64,000 nucleotides of DNA from Epiperipatus broadwayi (taxonomy: Eukaryota > Onychophora > Udeonychophora > Euonychophora > Peripatidae): assembly GCA_028023455.1 (NCBI GenBank), contig JAQFVV010000063.1:3717081-3781080 (forward strand). Reading direction: 5' to 3'. Shown piece by piece: positions 1 through 12,285 of the stretch; within the stretch, counting starts at the first letter, position 1; every line of letters starts with the position of its first letter. Both the position numbers and the translations under genes were made by a program. The notes below the pieces were generated by a model. The model had not been told where the DNA came from. It did not search any database and saw only the letters and a list, made by a program, of their open reading frames with translations.

Positions 1-925
1 AACAATTGAAAGGTGAAAGTGTTGTGGATAAATTTGATTATGGTGATAGAAATGAGAGAAGATCCGGACTTAGTGGAATTTTCAGAAAAAGAAAAATTTT
101 ATATTATAATTTTTTTCTTTGAAAAAAATATTAAATAGTTAAGGATATAGAAACATCCAAATGAAAATACAACAGAATTGGATTATATTTTGATTAACAG
201 AAAATTTGTATTACAAGATTCATGTTGTTAATAAATTTAACATAGGAAGAGATCATTGATTAGTAACTGGAGAAATAAAAATTATTAAGGGAAATGGTAT
301 TTATAGTTGATGTTCCTAACTTTGAGAAATATTCCAATGAATTTAAATTAGAATTTACAAATTGTTTTAAAATATTAATAGATTTTGAAGATGATTGGGT
401 CACTATTAAGAACTGCAACAAATATAGCTGCTACAAAAAATCAGCAATTGATTTGTAAAATTTATATTGAAACTACAATTTGTGAAGATAAGAAGGAATA
501 TGAAAATATGTAAAAATGATCCAGTAAGAAGGATTGAATATCTAAAATTTAAAAAAATAGTGCATAAAGAGTTAATAACAATGTAAGAAAATTTAACTGT
601 GAATTAGTAATGAAAGCTATAGTAAAAAAGAAAACTATAAAAAATGTAAAACAGTATCTTGGTATTGGTAAGACTTATTTCTGCAAGAAGAAAAAAAGGG
701 TGATACTATTACTAAAAAGAGAGATGACATGAAGTGTGTGGAAGAATTTTTAAAGAATTATATAGCAATAAAGAAGAAATATCCTTTACAATGATCATTA
801 CATCAATTGCTCAGGATTTTAAATTAAGATGTAATTAAATCTATGAAGAAGGGAAAAGCTCCAGGTAACAATGAAATTATCATTGATACCTTAAAAGAAG
901 CAGGCAAAGAAGTAGAAAAATTGTT
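1..925 (+). pseudogene. RTE-type LINE, endonuclease and start of RT (5' part, broken)
   Basis: This is the 5' side of a decayed non-LTR retrotransposon that enters from beyond the window edge. Bases 1-330 translate, with stops and shifts, to the C-terminal half of an APE-type endonuclease. Recognisable pieces are a YILINRKFV stretch and FNIGRDH, where RTE endonucleases usually carry a GSDH-like motif. Bases 840-925 give KGKAPGNNEI and KEAGKEVEKLL, the conserved start of an RTE reverse transcriptase. Many stops lie between, so it is not translatable. The RT reading resumes at 2972 after a 2.04-kb insertion. Assignment to the RTE-like group rests on motif recognition only. Confidence 0.75.
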
Positions 926-2963
926 GGTAATAATATGAATACTAAACCCTACCATCTGATGGCACTCTTTTTTGCCCAATTCTCATCCATATACCGATTC
1001 ATGGGCCGTCTGTTTTTTACATAATATTACGGTAAAAGATTTTTTTTTTTTTACTGGGTTTTATTATTTTTTCATCAGCGATGGTAAACCACCAAAGTTT
1101 TTTTTAAATTACATAATATTACGGTAAAAGTTTTTTTTTTCAACTGGTATTTAATATTTTTTCATCGGCGACGGTAAACCACCAAAGGTTTTTTTTTTAT
1201 TCTACTCAGGTTTTTTTTTGTTTTTAATAAACAAATACTCTGTTTTTAGATGGTCTAGGGGTGTTGGTTTGTTTGTAAATTAATGACTAACTGTTTGTAG
1301 GTTTCTTTACATAATATTACTTACGGTAAACCAAAGTTTTTTTTCACACGTTTTTTTATTTTTTTTCAGTTCGTTTTTTTAAGAAACACTTTGTTTTTAT
1401 ATAGTGATAGGGGTGTTGGTTTGCTTTGAAATGATCGATTAATGTTCCGCCGGTTTGTTTATACAAAAATACAGTAACAAACACTGTTGTTTTTAGATGG
1501 TGGAGGGGGGGGGTTGGTTGTTTGCTTTTAATTTATTTTCTTTTTTTTGGTTTGATGTTTTGATTTGCTGAAAGTCTTCAACAATTCGGTACTTTTGAAT
1601 AAACCAACACTTGATTTTTTAGAGAATGGAGGGGAGAGGGGTTGTTTTGATTTTGAATTATCATCTTTTTTTTTTTTGTTAATTTATTACGAGGCTTTTT
1701 TTTTTTTTTGTTTCAAATCTTTACACTACAGAAAGCTTTATATGATAGTGAAAAGTTTTTCCTTAATTTTTTGGGCCTTTAATTAAAAAAACAACACATA
1801 AACAGTTCATTTTTAAAGAACACTTTTTTTTTAAGCCGAGGGAAGTGAGGTGGCAGGGAAGATTTGTTTTGATTTTTAATTATCGACTTTTTTTTGGATT
1901 TTCTTTTTGAACATTTTGTTATGTTACTGCAGAGTTCTTTATTATTATTTTATTTTTATTTTTTTGGTGGTCCTTTTGAATCAACTCTTAAACACTTCTT
2001 TTTTTTTTTTTTGTATAATAAAATATTACCTACTTTAACTGTTAATGAAACATCAAATATTACCTACCTACTTTATAATCATGTGAACAACAAAAACAAC
2101 AAGTTTCCCCATAAAATAATTTATTGAATCAAAAAGAAATGAAACTTTGGATAAGTTGTGAAGCAAAACAAGTAAAAAAAAAACACCACCATTTATGGGG
2201 GCATAAAAAACAGCAGCCAAAAGCAACATGCAAATAAAATAACAGGGAAGCATCAAAGCTGTAAGTAACGGGATTTTGGAGCCTTCGAACTAACAACTTT
2301 CATTATGCAGACCTACATAGGTACGCTTGCAGGAGTTTCTCTTTCTGGGAAAACAATATTGTGCATCCACTTGTGTGGCTGGCTGGCCGGCCGGCAGTTC
2401 ACTCAGCTTTGACCAATTCAATAACTTGCAGACGACATTTGACAGTTCTCGCACGGATTCATGCGTAAACGGGTATTTGCATGCGAAATCGGAAAAAAAC
2501 TCTGCTGAAAAGAACATTCGTGCGTAAACGGGTATTTGCGTGCGAAATCGGAAAAAAACTCTGCTGAAAAGTACCTTTTAAAGTTGTATGCAGTTCAAAA
2601 GCATAGGGAAGCATGTGTGATGATATGACAATTCTTAATATGGAATACTAATTTCACTATGCTTTCTAAAAAATTTCCAACAATGAATTTTTGCAGTTTC
2701 GTATCTTTCAAATACAGCCACCTTAAATCAGACCATAGTGAGAGTTCAATAGCACTAATTTGATGAATACTGTCACAATGCAATGGGTGTAGTATTTTGT
2801 TACATAATCGTATAATACACCCCCCTCAGGCGACCTGTTACGGCTTAAAAAACACTTCTTGTACCGTCAGCCGTAAGTTAAGGCCACTAAAACGGTATAT
2901 TGATGTGCGTTTTGTGAAAAACACCACCATCAGATGGTAGGGTTCAGTTTTCATACTATTACC
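926..2963. mobile_element. Non-autonomous TIR transposon, 8-bp TSD (Merlin-like termini)
   Basis: The element inserted into the RTE LINE. Its ends are 37-bp terminal inverted repeats (926-962 and 2927-2963), identical at about 34 positions, beginning GGTAATA and ending CCATCTGATGG. The target duplication AAATTGTT is perfect (918-925 and 2964-2971), and removing the insert restores LINE continuity. An 8-bp duplication with GG-starting ends fits Merlin, and the decayed Merlin at 22641 also starts GGTA; hAT cannot be excluded. The interior has no transposase. It is long T-tracts with repeated pieces such as GCGATGGTAAACCACCAAAG near 1080 and 1170, plus a GC-richer patch at 2290-2575. Confidence 0.8.
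2462..2571. repeat. 59-bp tandem duplication
   Basis: Two nearly identical units begin TGCGTAAACGGGTATTTGC at 2462 and 2521. They lie inside the 926-2963 transposon, in its only GC-richer patch, close to a GGCCGGCCGGC run at 2386. Confidence 0.9.
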
Positions 2964-2971
2964 AAATTGTT

Positions 2972-4366
2972 GGCAAAGTTATGTAGAAATGTGAACAATA
3001 AAGATGTTTGAAATGATTGGGGGATGTAGTACTAATATTAATGTTTAAAAAAGGTGATAATGAAGATATTAGAAATTACAGTCTTATCAATCTTTTATCA
3101 GTTCTGAAGAAAATTTTTACCAAGATAATTGAAATGAGCAAAAAGTTTAGACTTTGTGGCCAATTATTTCAATGTATAAATATATAAAATGCACATTTTA
3201 TATATTTATACCAAGATAATTACTACTTGTCTATGGTGAACTTTGGATGTTATCAAACAAAAGAAGCTGGATTTAAAAGTGCTTTTAGTACAGTGGATCA
3301 TATACAATATTGAGAGAAGGTATAGAATGGACCAATGCATATGAGTTGCCATTATGCTCTGAATTCATAGGTTATGAAAAGGCATTTGATTCTATGAGCA
3401 TTTCTTTAGAGACTGAACATTGGATCATCAAGATGTTGACTCAGAATATTGTTATATTCTGAAGAATATTTTTCTTAATGCTTCAGTAACATAGTGATAT
3501 TAGGAATATTAGCATTGAAAAGAGTGTGTGCCAGGGTGACTATATCTTCAAAACATTGTATAGCAGTTTTTTAAGAAGTATTTTGAGAATTGAAATAGGA
3601 AATTATGAGAGTAAAAGTAAATAGAGATTATTTACATTATCTAGATTTTGTTTCAGAGCTTCAGAACATATTGCAGGAATTATCAGATGAAAGTAAGAAA
3701 GTAGGATTAAAGGTAAATGTTAAATAGACTAAAGTAATGTTCAGTGGATATTTTCAAAAGTTGAAAATAAAAATTGATAATGATGAATTAGAAGTTAACA
3801 ATTACAGATATCTAGGTTAGATTGTTACCACACATGAAACATAAGGGATGAAAGTAGATGGAATTTTTTTGGCACAAATAGAAAATATGCCAATGTGTTT
3901 GAAAATGAAGGTGTTGAAGAATGAAGGTGTTGAATAAATCTGTTTTTACCAGTTCTTATTTACAGATCTGAGACTTGGATTCTTAACAGAAGAGGCAATA
4001 TAGAAACTTTAGCCAATTCAGTGAAGTATGGAGAGATGGTTAGAAATAACAAGAATGGCTAAAAATGAAATATATGAGTGAGAGAACAAACAATTGTTGC
4101 TGACATCATTAAATGAATTAACAGCCTAAAGTGGAATTGAGTTGGTCATATTGATTGGAGATGATACTAGACGGACATTTGAAATCAAACTGGATTCCAA
4201 AAGATTGTAAAAACCTGGAAAAAGTCCACATAAAATGGATGGAAAAATAAGGAAGGTATTTGAGGTAATTTAGATAAGAGAAACTAGAAGTTGGAGAAAC
4301 TGGATTAAACTTATATAGATCTTATCCTGCAGTGTATTGTTAATATTTCAAAGTGATGATGATGAT
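2972..4366 (+). pseudogene. RTE-type LINE, reverse transcriptase and 3' end
   Basis: Continuation of the LINE interrupted at 925. In order one sees KKGDNEDIRNY near 3045-3085 (usually DIRNYRPISLL), FSTVDHI near 3290, YEKAFDS near 3375-3400, GVCQGD near 3525, and a helix-rich thumb from 3655. The catalytic FADD motif is missing: the reading runs from LHYLDFV straight into SELQNIL near 3630-3665, so it was apparently deleted. The C-terminal part carries YGSETW near 3965 and LKWNW.GHI near 4128-4155, typical of this group. The 3' end is a GATGATGATGAT tail at about 4354-4366, repeated in three other copies in the window. Stops and shifts throughout make it dead. Confidence 0.8.
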
Positions 4367-7300
4367 TCTTTTATATTTGTCTTAAATTAAAATTATACGT
4401 CTTTTAACAAATTATTTCAGAATCAAAATACTTAATGAAGTGACTGTAGTAATATTTTTTCTTCTGGAAATACTTTCATTTTTTTATTTGAATACAACTG
4501 TTTTATTGTTTATATTATATTAACATATTTTAATATTTCTTTAAATGTGACCATCAAGTATCTGACATTTTACTGATTACATTAATACATAGAAATGTTT
4601 TTTCAGTGATGTTCCATGTATTGATTATGATGTATTAGCTGATTGTGATACTATTTTTAATCATTTTTTTATTTTTATTAGAAGTTGTAAATAAATTTTC
4701 AATTGATCTATTAAAAGTTGCAAATAAATTCGATAAATTTATTTAACATATTTAAAAACAGATATAAAAGCTAAACAAAAGTAGTATATGAAAGCTAAAC
4801 AAAAGTAAGTTATATTAAGAAAAAAATAATCTTGGATTTTTATATCATTTTGTAAATGATCATAATACGATTACAAATTAAAATGATTATTAAAAAGAAC
4901 CTTTAATTATTATTTTTTACATTATTTTTAATGGGAACACATTGTAATTGATTATTGAATTTTCAAAAGTTTATTCAGCACACATTCAAATGTAAAAAAA
5001 AGTATTTTTAAGCTCTAAATTTTTTTTATTAAATTGAAACTCTTTTCTAATATCTTGGTTATATTAACATAATGACCTTTTACTGTTATATTATTTAAAC
5101 ATTTTACTAGCTTGATAGATACTTTGTATTTAAAAAGGGCATTTTTTTTTTTTTGCTATTATGAACATTTTAATTGGAAGTTTTAGAAAATGAAAATTCT
5201 TAATCACAATGTAACATGTTTCTTTACAGAATCTTATTTATAATATCAATATTATAGTAATATTTTTCATAAAAATTAAACTTAAAAATCGAAAATATTT
5301 ATTGTTTTTAATTAGCTAAAATATTTTTAATTTAAGAAACAAACTTTCAAGAATGCAGTAAACAATATTATAGAAAAGGAGATTACTTGATTAATATTTT
5401 TCAACAGTTGGTAAACTTATATTATTTTCATTTTACGATTAATTAATTAATTATTTAATTATTTTTATAAATTTATTGCTAATAAATGAAGTAGTAAAAT
5501 TTATTTAAAGACTGAACAAATTAAAAATTTAAATATAATATATCACTTATTGTTTCAATGTGTTTGCAGTTAGCTTGAATATATATATTGTAACGGTATA
5601 TAATATGTCATCACATTAATTTCAAATTAAAATAAAAAGTTCTTAAATAAAAATGAATTTATTAAAAACTAAAAGTAAAAGTTAAAAAGAGTTGTTTAAC
5701 ATATATATTGTCGCACAGATGGAAAACTTTAAAAGTATTTTTTTTTAAATAAAAAAAAAAAGTGAACATACTTTTTTATAAAAAAAAGTAAAGATCTAAA
5801 GATAAAATATTTTTATTAAAAAGTAACATAAATGAAAAAGATTCCTATGTAATCGCAGTAAATGGAAATGATTGTTTTATTAATAAAACAAAAAGCAAAC
5901 TAGCCCTTGGGGCTCTTATATAATTAAAAAATCAGATGAAAGATATAGATAAAAATTAGATTGTTTCCTGCTCTGAAGCAGAATGCCCAATAGAAGTAGC
6001 AACCAATGCTCGGACCCTAATGAAAATCATTGGAACAGGAAACCATTGTTCAGTGAATCCGGATTGTATAAAATGCACTTTTGACCCTCTTATTTCAAAT
6101 GAAGTGACTATTGAATTATGAATGGTACTATTGCAGACGCCGAATCATATGGGTACTGCAATAAAATAGTACCAGGATTGAACCAGCTAAGGCCACCTCC
6201 AGAACAACAGATCGATCTTCCATGAAAGTATGACCAATAAAGTCTTCGCGGGAACTGGCACCAAGAACTGGAAGCTCTTCTACTGTAAAGTATGAACTGT
6301 GAAATTTTAAGAAGTAATTAAGAACTTTCGTCAGTATTTGATAGGCTTTTAATAATCAACTAAACATAATTTTTAAAATGAACTTTTATTTGACTTATTA
6401 AGATTTCAAAATCAATTATTAATGTTTAATTTCATATATTTGAGTTTGCTAATTTAATTAAATCATTTCCATTTTTTTATTATTAATATTTATTAACTAA
6501 ATTGTTTAAATGTATTGAATTTAAGTTGGGTGTAGATAGCTGCATAGATTCATTAACGTTTAGTTCATTAATGTTTAGTTATTTTTATTTTTTATTTTCA
6601 TATGATTAAAATATATAGATATCGGTAAATATGACACCTCTTACTGAGTGTCCAAATGTATTCGTATATCTTTTAAGTTATTGGTGTCAATGTGGCACCT
6701 TATGATGAGTGCCATTGGGTTTATTGTAAATTTTCCTTTGCAATTCCATCGATGGCTTAATATTTTAATCGTTTATGTCTATTTTGAATGGGTTTAATTT
6801 CAGGCTATTGGTTTTGTGGTTAGGTCGATGCTGGTGGAGAGATATGAGGGTGTTTATTTTAATGCAATGTGAAGTTTGTTAGCATACAGGGCAAAGCCCA
6901 ACTGAATGCATGACCCAAAGATGTAGTCATTGTGTTGCAATGGACACAGACATATTTCCTGCACCATTGACCCTTTTTAGCTCTATGGATAGGGACTATA
7001 AGTCGGCATGTAGACCACTTCCCCCCATACATAGCCTTTCTCTTTAATTATTGTATATACATGATTCCTTTTCCAGACAGACACAAATTCTTGTACTGGA
7101 TGAGGATCATGTCCTTCAAATAATATCACGCTGTCAGATGCACATTCCTGTTAGTGTGGTTTTATGCTAGCATCTTCATACTGCATTGGTTGCGACTATA
7201 TATCTGGAAGCAGGCGCGTTGGTTTGATTTACAAACTTTTAGTCTGAGATTGAATGATTGTTTTGAAAAGTTTTTAACTGAGAAATCTATGTAGCCTATC

Positions 7301-8231
7301 TATACTCAACATTCTAAAGTAAAATTGATTAAAATGTCCATCTATACGGGATTACTCTAAATAATTTAAAATTAATATTAAAATCTAAACAAGATACATT
7401 TTATTTTTCAATTTTAAATATTTATATATGTGCGTTAATAAATGTTTTTTGTGTGTTATTACTGGCAATGGCTTACTTTATTTTTTTTAATATTGGAAAT
7501 ATATTTTTAAGAAGTTTTATATTAAATCTCTGCATCTCCTTGAGCTAGTGGCATGGGCTAATGGTCGTAATAAAATAAAATAATATAAAAATCAGATCTT
7601 AACGCAATATATCTGCGTACTATATAAATTTTCCAGGTTCCAACAGCCTGGTGGTGCCCTGTACAGCAGATGTGGTAAGACTCCATCTTCTCCCCGACCG
7701 TTATAATATGTACTAAATAAAAAGACATTAATATATATTGAAGTTTTTAGATTTTATAAAATCACTTTTTTTTATGTGTGAAGTTTTAAATACATTGCAC
7801 AAATATTTTTTTTTTTAAAAAAAGAATTTTTTAAAAAGAATACTTATTGTTTTTAAAAATAAACATTGAAGCTAATATGCTCTCAGTAAAATTATTGTAT
7901 CAAAACTGATTTGTTAAAATATGAAAAATGGTTAAATGCATAGTTTCTTTGGAACACATTAAATGTAAATTTTTTAAATTTTATTTATAAATATGCAGTC
8001 ATATTTTTTTTGTCAATATAAACTGACTACTGTCGGAACTCTATCTTGATAAGTAAATATAATTTTTTTTTTTAATAAAATAATTTTCCAGTTATTCTAT
8101 AATTTCTGAATACTTTGTTGATTTGAAATACCATTTTTTGATTTTGTAAAAATAATACAGTATTTTCACCACAATATATTACAATAACAAATTAAACAAT
8201 CACTTTCTTCTTTAAAATATATGTTCTCCAA
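4367..8231. other. Intergenic AT-rich DNA, no gene recognised
   Basis: Mostly A/T runs with stops in every frame. Three GC-richer islands stand out: 5900-6300, 6630-7060 and 7630-7700. None matches a family I recognise. The last contains TTTTCCAG followed 38 bases later by GTAAGA, which would be consistent with a tiny exon, but nothing else supports one. Confidence 0.5.
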
Positions 8232-9063
8232 CATTATAAATAACTTCACAAACTTCTTTTAACTTCTTTTCAAAAACATTATTTCCATATATGAACATAT
8301 ATATAAAATCATATATTATACATTTCCAACAGTTCAACTGTTTTTTACCCCATTATAGTCATTTTCTCATATACCCTATATATTAAAGACCTATAACAAA
8401 AAAAAAAAAAAAACTACATTAAAAATTAGATGTTTAAAGAATATTTTTACATAAAAAGATATAAACCTGTCTTAAATTGGATTAATGGTGTTAGATAGGA
8501 ATATAAAATAAAATATAATTAATGTGGAATTTTTAAATTGTATTTAAGTGAATTGTTAAAGGATCGAGAAATAATTGACATTAGTTTTTAAATAGATTTA
8601 AAAGTATAGATAGGAATTGTAGATAATTGATATGGAAGTTAGATAAAGTAGTTAAAGGGGGAATACATTTATAATTGGGGGTGGGTTAAATGGATTTAAG
8701 TGGTATTTTGATTTAGATGGTTTCTAATAAAAATTTTTGAAAATTTATACTTAGTATGTAAAAAGGAAGTTTTACAATAAAGGGAGAAGAGGGAGGAAGA
8801 TGTAAATAAAATATAATGATGTATAGTTAATATGTTTTATTATTGTGAATTTGATGTGTTAAAGTTTGATATATGGAAGAGATTTATATTGAGTATTATG
8901 TAGAGATATGTATTTTTTTGTTATAGGTCCTTGAAAATGACTAATGGGGGAAAAAACAGTTAAAATGTTGGAAATGTATGTGATTATATATATATTCATA
9001 TAGTTTATATATGGAAATAAAGTTTTTGAAAAGAAGTTAGAAGTTTGTGAAGTTATTTATAAT
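8232..9063. mobile_element. Foldback element with long inverted terminal arms
   Basis: The left arm (8232-8401) and right arm (8917-9063) are inverted copies of each other, roughly 85% alike by eye. They start ATTATAAATAACTTCACAAA on the left and its complement on the right, and end around a shared GACCTATAAC motif. The 515-bp centre is purine-rich on the plus strand, contains GGGGGAATACATTTATAATTG near 8660, and has no ORF. No clear target duplication is visible. It is a foldback or long-TIR MITE; the superfamily is undetermined. Confidence 0.75.
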
Positions 9064-11167
9064 ATTTTTACCACATATGATATTTGTATAAAATGATTTG
9101 TTTGAGTATGTTTGTTAAAAAAATAAAAGTAATTTGTAGAAATTCATATGCATATACCATTAGAAATAATATATGTTTATGTAGAAATAAAAAAATTAAA
9201 AACGTTATAGACAATTCAAAAGAAAGTGGATAAACATTCTTACAACTGTACTAGTTAAAAGTCTGAGAATGAAGTAGTGCTACTTATTGCCTCATTCTAT
9301 GTTAAATGACATAAAAAAAAAAAATCAATTTAAATTTATACATAAATTTTGTTGTTTTTAAATGTTATATATATAGTCCATTTGAAATAAAAAAAATCAA
9401 AAATTATTTAAAGCGAAAGCTTCCTTTGCAGCTTAGGTTCACTGATGGCACCATTGGTGAAACTTCATGTAATCATCTTTGTTACCATCAAGTACAACTT
9501 TTTTAAAAATACAAGTAGGTCAATCTATTGAGCAAACTATAACTAAAGTTGAAAAATTTTGTGAAAATACATTCATTTCACATCAATTTGGAGTAACAAT
9601 TATCAGAACATTGAAACTATCTTGGGCAACACAGCGTGTGATATAGCAATACCAGTAGGTAGTACTTTGCTCATCACATTTTCAGAATTAGCAACACAGT
9701 AGTAATAGTTCATAAATATCAAAATCAAAATGGCTTTCGTTTTGATATATAATGTGGGAACATATTCTTTTTCTTATTAATTGATATAAATTTTTGATGA
9801 TTGTTATTTGGAAAGTTGTATAAAAATAAACTTTTATGTAGGAAAGCTCTATTCATATTTAAATTTGAATCTAGCCAAGATAAATTAATATATATATATA
9901 TATATATATAATATAAAGTCTACTTATTATGTTTAAATTCAGATGTGAAATCAAAGCAAATACAGATTAACATTATATAAATTCACATATGGTACATGTG
10001 AATATGGTACATGTGAAAATGCCATTTTATATTCGGCCTTTTTTAAAAAAAAAAATCACCTTGAAAAAAAAAAAAAAAGGAATTGCAACATTTACTTAAT
10101 GAACACCATTACCATTAGGTATCTGTGATAAGAGACAGGTTCACTTAACAGACTAGGAATGCCTTTTCCAAACTTTTTTATCTTTTTTAATTCCTTAAAA
10201 TTATTTATCTTCTTTCTTCACTGTCCTATTTCTTTTCACCCTTCCTTACAATTCCTTCTACTTTTAGCATATCTCATAATTCCACTAACGCTAAGTATAT
10301 CTTCAGTCTAGTTTTATATTTTCTTTTCATATTTTTCTTAACAAATAATTTATATTGATTTACTTTTTTAATGTACTTACATTATTTATCTTTCATTATT
10401 TTTTCCATTCTCCTAATCCACATTTCCAAAGTGTGCAATTTTTTTTATTTATTTCCTTTAACTGTAAATTATTCTGCTCCTTATAAAGCTATTCTCTGAA
10501 TGAATATTTAATGAGTGTTGTGGTATGCTCAGACTACTAATAACTCACATGTACATAGTGGAATGACCTGTAAATACTAAGATTAATTGCAAATAACAAA
10601 TAAACAATGCCTAAAGAAGAATGCCTTTTACTCTCTTTAGGGTGGTGGCTCATCAAAAACTAAGTGTGTTTCTGATATAAATAGTCATTCTCTATCTCCC
10701 TCTTTTTCTTCCTACCTTCAGTAATTTAAGTTCATGTAATGTTTTTATCATGAGTCCCTCGTCCTATTGTTCATCTCACTATATTAATTGTATTAATCAG
10801 ATTAGATATTTGTGCAATCACACTTTTAAGTACTTATATTTCAATTCTGTCTCCAATTCTTTTTTTTTATTTTTTTTAATTCTATTCGTTAATAATAAAA
10901 AAAAGCCATTGTTTCCACAGGTTTAATAAACTCATAACTCTTAATTCTGGTCTTTGCTTCAGGCAGTACAATGTCTAATTATTTGTGTTGGAATTTAATT
11001 TGAGACAGTAGTTTCAACTGGGCAAATATTATATGTTTGAGTGCTGTATTCAAGATTCCTCTTGCCTACCTGGGAAATGGAAGAACCTACAAAATATCGG
11101 AAAATGATCTATATCACATAATCTGATAGGTTATCATGTCTGGTAAATTACCTCTTAAAACAATAAT
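9064..11167. other. Intergenic AT-rich DNA, no gene recognised
   Basis: No coding or structured RNA signal seen. It holds a TA microsatellite at 9888-9912, a short direct duplication of GGTACATGTGAA near 9990-10015, and pyrimidine-rich stretches at 10150-10480. Confidence 0.5.
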
Positions 11168-11467
11168 AGTAATAATAATTCAATTCAATTTATTTAAATA
11201 AATATATTCTACAGGCATATATATATAAAGCCTAATTACAGAAGACAATATAACAAAAACAAGAAAAAGTAAAAAAACAAAATATCATATATATATGAAT
11301 ATAGAAGTATATTATGATTGTTTATATATATTAATAACATTTTTTATTTTATTTACAGTTAAATGATGAATATCAACATGACAATAATATGCATTAAACG
11401 ACCTTGGAAATGTAAATAATGTAGAAACTCACATGATCACCATTTCTTATGCTTGCTTATAACTGTT

Positions 11468-11640
11468 ATTAAAACAGGAAAAACTCACTATATGTATTGG
11501 CCACAAGCCAGAAACTAGTCTGGTGATATTGGATGAGCAGGCACTAGATGGGGATTTTATGCACAAGCCTTCTGGCATCCATTGATTACTCTAGCTTGCT
11601 GTTTGTGGCAATACATATAGTGAGTTTTGCCTGTTTTAAT
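11468..11640. mobile_element. 173-bp palindromic MITE
   Basis: Two arms of about 50 bp (11468-11518 and 11591-11640) are near-perfect inverted copies, beginning ATTAAAACAGG, with AACTCACTATATGTATTG in the core of each. It sits in the 3' UTR of the minus-strand LINE. No ORF and no clear target duplication. Confidence 0.8.
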
Positions 11641-11699
11641 GTAGAATCTCTTAAATAGTTCTAAATTTTGCAAGATAAAAAGTATTACCATGTTTCAAA

Positions 11700-12245
11700 T
11701 GCATGTAGATCGTCATGTTGATTTAATCTTTGGCTATTTTTGCCAAAAATAATATATCATTATTCTTAATAGCTTTAATAAAACACAGACACAGTGCTCT
11801 AAACTTTGCATTATAATAATTTATAAATTTTCTTTGTAAAACATCTAAAGCTCTACTATGAGAGTGATTGTCAGAATTCCAAATAATATTTCCATAGTTT
11901 AGAATTGGTAATACTAAACAAAAACACAAATAGATGTTCATAAATTTCTCTATTAACGAATCTTACTCCCCTAAAAATGTAACCTACAATTTTAAAAGTT
12001 TTAGAGCATAAACAATGTACATGATTTGAGAAAAGTAATTTAGAATCTAAAATTATACCTAAATCTTACATTCATTTACCCTCAAAATACCATTACTTTT
12101 TAATATATAATTAAATAGTACGGGGGGTTTGTTTTCCTTGAAAAATTTAACATTTTGGTTTTATTGTCATTTATGTTCATGTACTTTTTAATATATAACA
12201 TCATACCTCCACTCTTTTACACTTTTAGCAAAATATATTTATTAA
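11700..12245 (-). pseudogene. LINE RT C-terminal part
   Basis: The C-terminal thumb and connection of the minus-strand LINE reverse transcriptase. The best open stretch (11723-11941) contains VLPILNYGNIIW followed by a helix with ALDVLQRKFINY, the post-RT motif of Jockey/CR1-type LINEs. Upstream, near 12060-12010, a GIILDSKLLFSNH block appears (usually LG.LDS.L.F..H). The reading is cut at about 12246 by PLE-1 and joins the RT piece ending at 14698, where CIKRFEL is followed directly by foreign sequence. Several frameshifts. Confidence 0.75.
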
Positions 12246-12255
12246 TTTGATAACA

Positions 12256-12285
12256 GTTTCGACTGTTCCCAGCTGTCTCCATCAG
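12256..12285 (-). ncRNA. Hammerhead-like core motif in PLE-1 3' end
   Basis: On the minus strand the order is CTGATGGA, then GACAG, loop CTGGGAA, CAGTC, and GAAAC. This resembles the hammerhead core CUGANGA - stem II - GAAAC, with one extra base before stem II. PLEs are known to carry hammerhead motifs. Here the cleavage-site helix is not obvious, so activity is unproven. Confidence 0.4.

Noticed and set aside
1565-2127. Small open frames rich in F and L
   Set aside because: They arise from poly-T tracts inside the 926-2963 transposon; no protein-like composition or motif.
7637-7674. A 38-bp exon between TTTTCCAG and GTAAGA
   Set aside because: Splice-like dinucleotides are expected by chance; no neighbouring exons or coding similarity.
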